From the NCBI RefSeq assembly GCF_008124765.1, contig NZ_VNHS01000007.1, positions 124,001 to 188,000 of the forward strand: DNA of 64,000 nt, read 5' to 3'. The position numbers and the translations under genes were made by a program. The stretch's first letter is position 1; the number at the start of each line of letters is the position of its first letter. Of this stretch, positions 62,451 through 64,000 are shown piece after piece. The notes under the pieces are model-generated. The model searched no databases. It saw only the letters and a program-made list of their open reading frames with translations, and was not told where the DNA came from. The stretch comes from Paenibacillus methanolicus (GTDB lineage Bacteria; Bacillota; Bacilli; Paenibacillales; Paenibacillaceae).

Positions 62451-64000
62451 ATGATGCGTCACCGGTCGTACAAAACAATTACGCTTATGCTGATCGGCCT
62501 GCTGATCTGGACGTCCTGCCTCTCGGGCGGAGCGTTCGCGCAGCCGTTGACGGAAGAAGAGCTGGAGGCGATCGAAGGCAGCCAAGTGCTGATCGACGAT
62601 CTGCGGAAGGAAGGCGCAGCCTTGAATGCGGAGGCGTCCGCCTATGGCGCGATGGAGGTCGTCGCGGCCGAAGGCCAGCCATTCGCCGAGGCGCTTCGGT
62701 TCCGGACGGTAACCCAGCCGGCCAGCGCGTACTTGCTTCAATATATATTGCCGATCGAGGGACCGATCGCGAAGGACGACGTGCTGCTCGCGACGTTCTA
62801 CGCCCGGGCGGTCAGCTCGACCGTCGAGACGGGCGAAGGGCAGCTGGCGCTCGTGCTGGAGAAGAAGGGCACGTGGGAGAAGTCGCTCACCGAGACGGTC
62901 GCGATTCCGACCCAGTGGAAGAAGTTCATCGTGCCGATCAAGGCCGCGGTGGACATGCCGGAAGGGCAATCGCAGCTGACGCTCCGGCTCGGCTTCAAGC
63001 CGCAGACGGTCGAGATCGGAGGCCTCGAACTTACCAATTTTATGAAAGCGGTTACGTTCGATCAGCTGCCGAGCACGCCGGTCACCTACGTGGGGATGGA
63101 GGACGACGCGCCATGGCGAGCCGAAGCGAACCAGCGGATTGAGCAGGTCCGCAAGGGCGACTTCGAAATCGCCGTCGTGGACAAGCAGGGCCAGCCGGTA
63201 GCGGGGGCGGACGTGCAGCTGCGCATGACGAACCACGAGTTCAAATTCGGCACGGCGGTCAACAGCGCGCTTGCGCTCGGGACGGACGCGAACGCCGAGC
63301 TGTACCGGGCGAAGCTGAAGGAGAATTTCAATTCGGCCGTCATGGAGAACGAGATGAAGTGGCCGTGGTGGGAGGCGGACCGCGCCCGGGCCGTCAAGCT
63401 GTACAATTGGCTCGGCGAGAACGGCTTCTCTGTCCGTGGACATAATCTGCTATGGGACAGCGAGAGCCGGATGCCTGCCGATATCGGCGGACTGCTGCAG
63501 GACCGCGCCAAGCTGGATGCGAGGATCGCCGAACATATTCACGAGACGGCGGGCTACTTCCGCGGCCGCTTGCTCGATTGGGACGTGCTCAACGAGCCTG
63601 TGCTCAATCGCCTGATCCGCGGGCGATACGGCGACGCCATCGCGGCGGACTGGTTCAAGCGGGCCAAGGAAGCCGACCCGGACGCCAAGCTGTTCGTGAA
63701 CGAGACGCAAATTCTCGGCGTGGACGCGCCGGTCATCGCCAGTCTCTCGTCGATCTTGCAGACGCTGAAGGACAACGGCGCGCCGCTCGACGGCGTCGGC
63801 ATCCAAGCGCATTTCGGTAGCACTCCGGTCAGCCCGATGGCGTTCTACGACCAGGTGACGCATTTCGCCCAATACGCGCCGGAGATCGCGATCACCGAGT
63901 TCGACATGAACTCCCCGCGCGAGGATATTCAAGGGAAGTTCACGCATGACCTGCTGCTGGCGATGTTCAGCCATCCGAATGTCACGTCGTTCACGCTGTG
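62451..64000 (+). CDS. GH10 endo-1,4-beta-xylanase (3' truncated by the window end)
   Basis: It is a secreted enzyme hydrolysing internal xylan linkages. The frame from ATG 62451 (or 62454) is open to the window end, 516 codons. It has a signal peptide of about 30 residues (ending GGAFA-QP) and an N-terminal carbohydrate-binding-like beta-sandwich to about residue 210. A linker domain with VVDKQGQPVAGADVQLRMTN follows, then the GH10 barrel. Seen in it are FKFGTAVNSALA, ENEMKWPWWE, RGHNLLWD, acid/base Glu382 in WDVLNEPVLN, GVGIQAHFG and nucleophile Glu483 in AITEFDMNS. aaagggtg lies just upstream. It follows repeat copy G and the fourth importer, consistent with a xylan-use locus. Confidence 0.9.
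   Translation, partial: MMRHRSYKTITLMLIGLLIWTSCLSGGAFAQPLTEEELEAIEGSQVLIDDLRKEGAALNAEASAYGAMEVVAAEGQPFAEALRFRTVTQPASAYLLQYILPIEGPIAKDDVLLATFYARAVSSTVETGEGQLALVLEKKGTWEKSLTETVAIPTQWKKFIVPIKAAVDMPEGQSQLTLRLGFKPQTVEIGGLELTNFMKAVTFDQLPSTPVTYVGMEDDAPWRAEANQRIEQVRKGDFEIAVVDKQGQPVAGADVQLRMTNHEFKFGTAVNSALALGTDANAELYRAKLKENFNSAVMENEMKWPWWEADRARAVKLYNWLGENGFSVRGHNLLWDSESRMPADIGGLLQDRAKLDARIAEHIHETAGYFRGRLLDWDVLNEPVLNRLIRGRYGDAIAADWFKRAKEADPDAKLFVNETQILGVDAPVIASLSSILQTLKDNGAPLDGVGIQAHFGSTPVSPMAFYDQVTHFAQYAPEIAITEFDMNSPREDIQGKFTHDLLLAMFSHPNVTSFTL

Noticed and set aside
62300..63142. Plus-strand frame over the GH10 xylanase start
   Set aside because: It is out of phase with the xylanase, which has a signal peptide, catalytic residues and a ribosome binding site.

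Overview
The window comes from a GC-rich, Gram-positive, carbohydrate-scavenging bacterium, most likely a member of the Paenibacillaceae (Paenibacillus or Cohnella type). The reasons are the AGGAGG-type ribosome binding sites, lipoprotein solute-binding proteins paired with LplB/YtcP-type permeases, YesM/YesN-type regulators, large membrane-anchored AraC regulators, S-layer homology domains, and a GH11 xylanase very close to the Bacillus subtilis/circulans enzyme. No rRNA, tRNA, phage or IS gene was recognised.

Layout. 1-12.9 kb: membrane AraC regulator (5' truncated), then a sugar ABC importer without ATPase, a GH95-type glycosidase and a large secreted protein with two C-terminal F5/8-type C modules. 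13.0-14.7 kb (minus): GH11 xylanase and a lipoprotein with a formylglycine-generating-enzyme fold but no active-site cysteines. 15.2-20.3 kb: Bcr/CflA-type efflux pump, then a three-gene glycan operon (DUF6492-like protein, GT4 glycosyltransferase, ManC-like nucleotidyltransferase). 20.7-28.8 kb: AraC regulator, second importer, GH51 arabinofuranosidase and a Cys-type sulfatase. 28.9-30.5 kb (minus): AraC regulator and a frameshifted unknown gene. 30.7-39.6 kb: GH3 (with PA14) and GH78 glycosidases, a YesM/YesN two-component system and an orphan solute-binding lipoprotein. 39.9-46.2 kb: a 2084-residue surface nuclease/5'-nucleotidase with SLH anchors. 46.5-50.9 kb (minus): an unusual operon headed by a 45-residue, 8-cysteine peptide, followed by two thioredoxin-like proteins, an ABC exporter, a MauE-like membrane protein and two small unknowns. 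51.2-54.0 kb: two tandem paralogous orphan solute-binding lipoproteins in a relatively AT-rich stretch. 54.4-57.6 kb (minus): third importer. 58.4-61.9 kb: fourth importer. 62.5-64 kb: GH10 xylanase running off the end.

How it fits together: extracellular xylanases and the secreted CBM protein would release oligosaccharides; lipoprotein/permease sets import them, presumably powered by a shared MsmX-type ATPase encoded elsewhere; intracellular GH95, GH51, GH3 and GH78 enzymes trim them; AraC and YesMN regulators control local expression. This points to arabinoxylan, rhamnose- or fucose/galactose-containing, and possibly sulfated plant or algal glycans.

The two most notable non-textbook items are the cysteine-rich peptide operon (46.5-51.0 kb), which looks like a disulfide-rich secreted-peptide system with its own oxidative folding and export genes, and a family of seven mosaic, hairpin-rich intergenic elements (about 200-330 bp each) at 2.3, 4.4, 20.4, 46.3, 54.1, 57.9 and 62.2 kb. 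In the latter at least one stem position covaries between copies. A four-copy tandem hairpin array follows the solute-binding gene at 61.9 kb.
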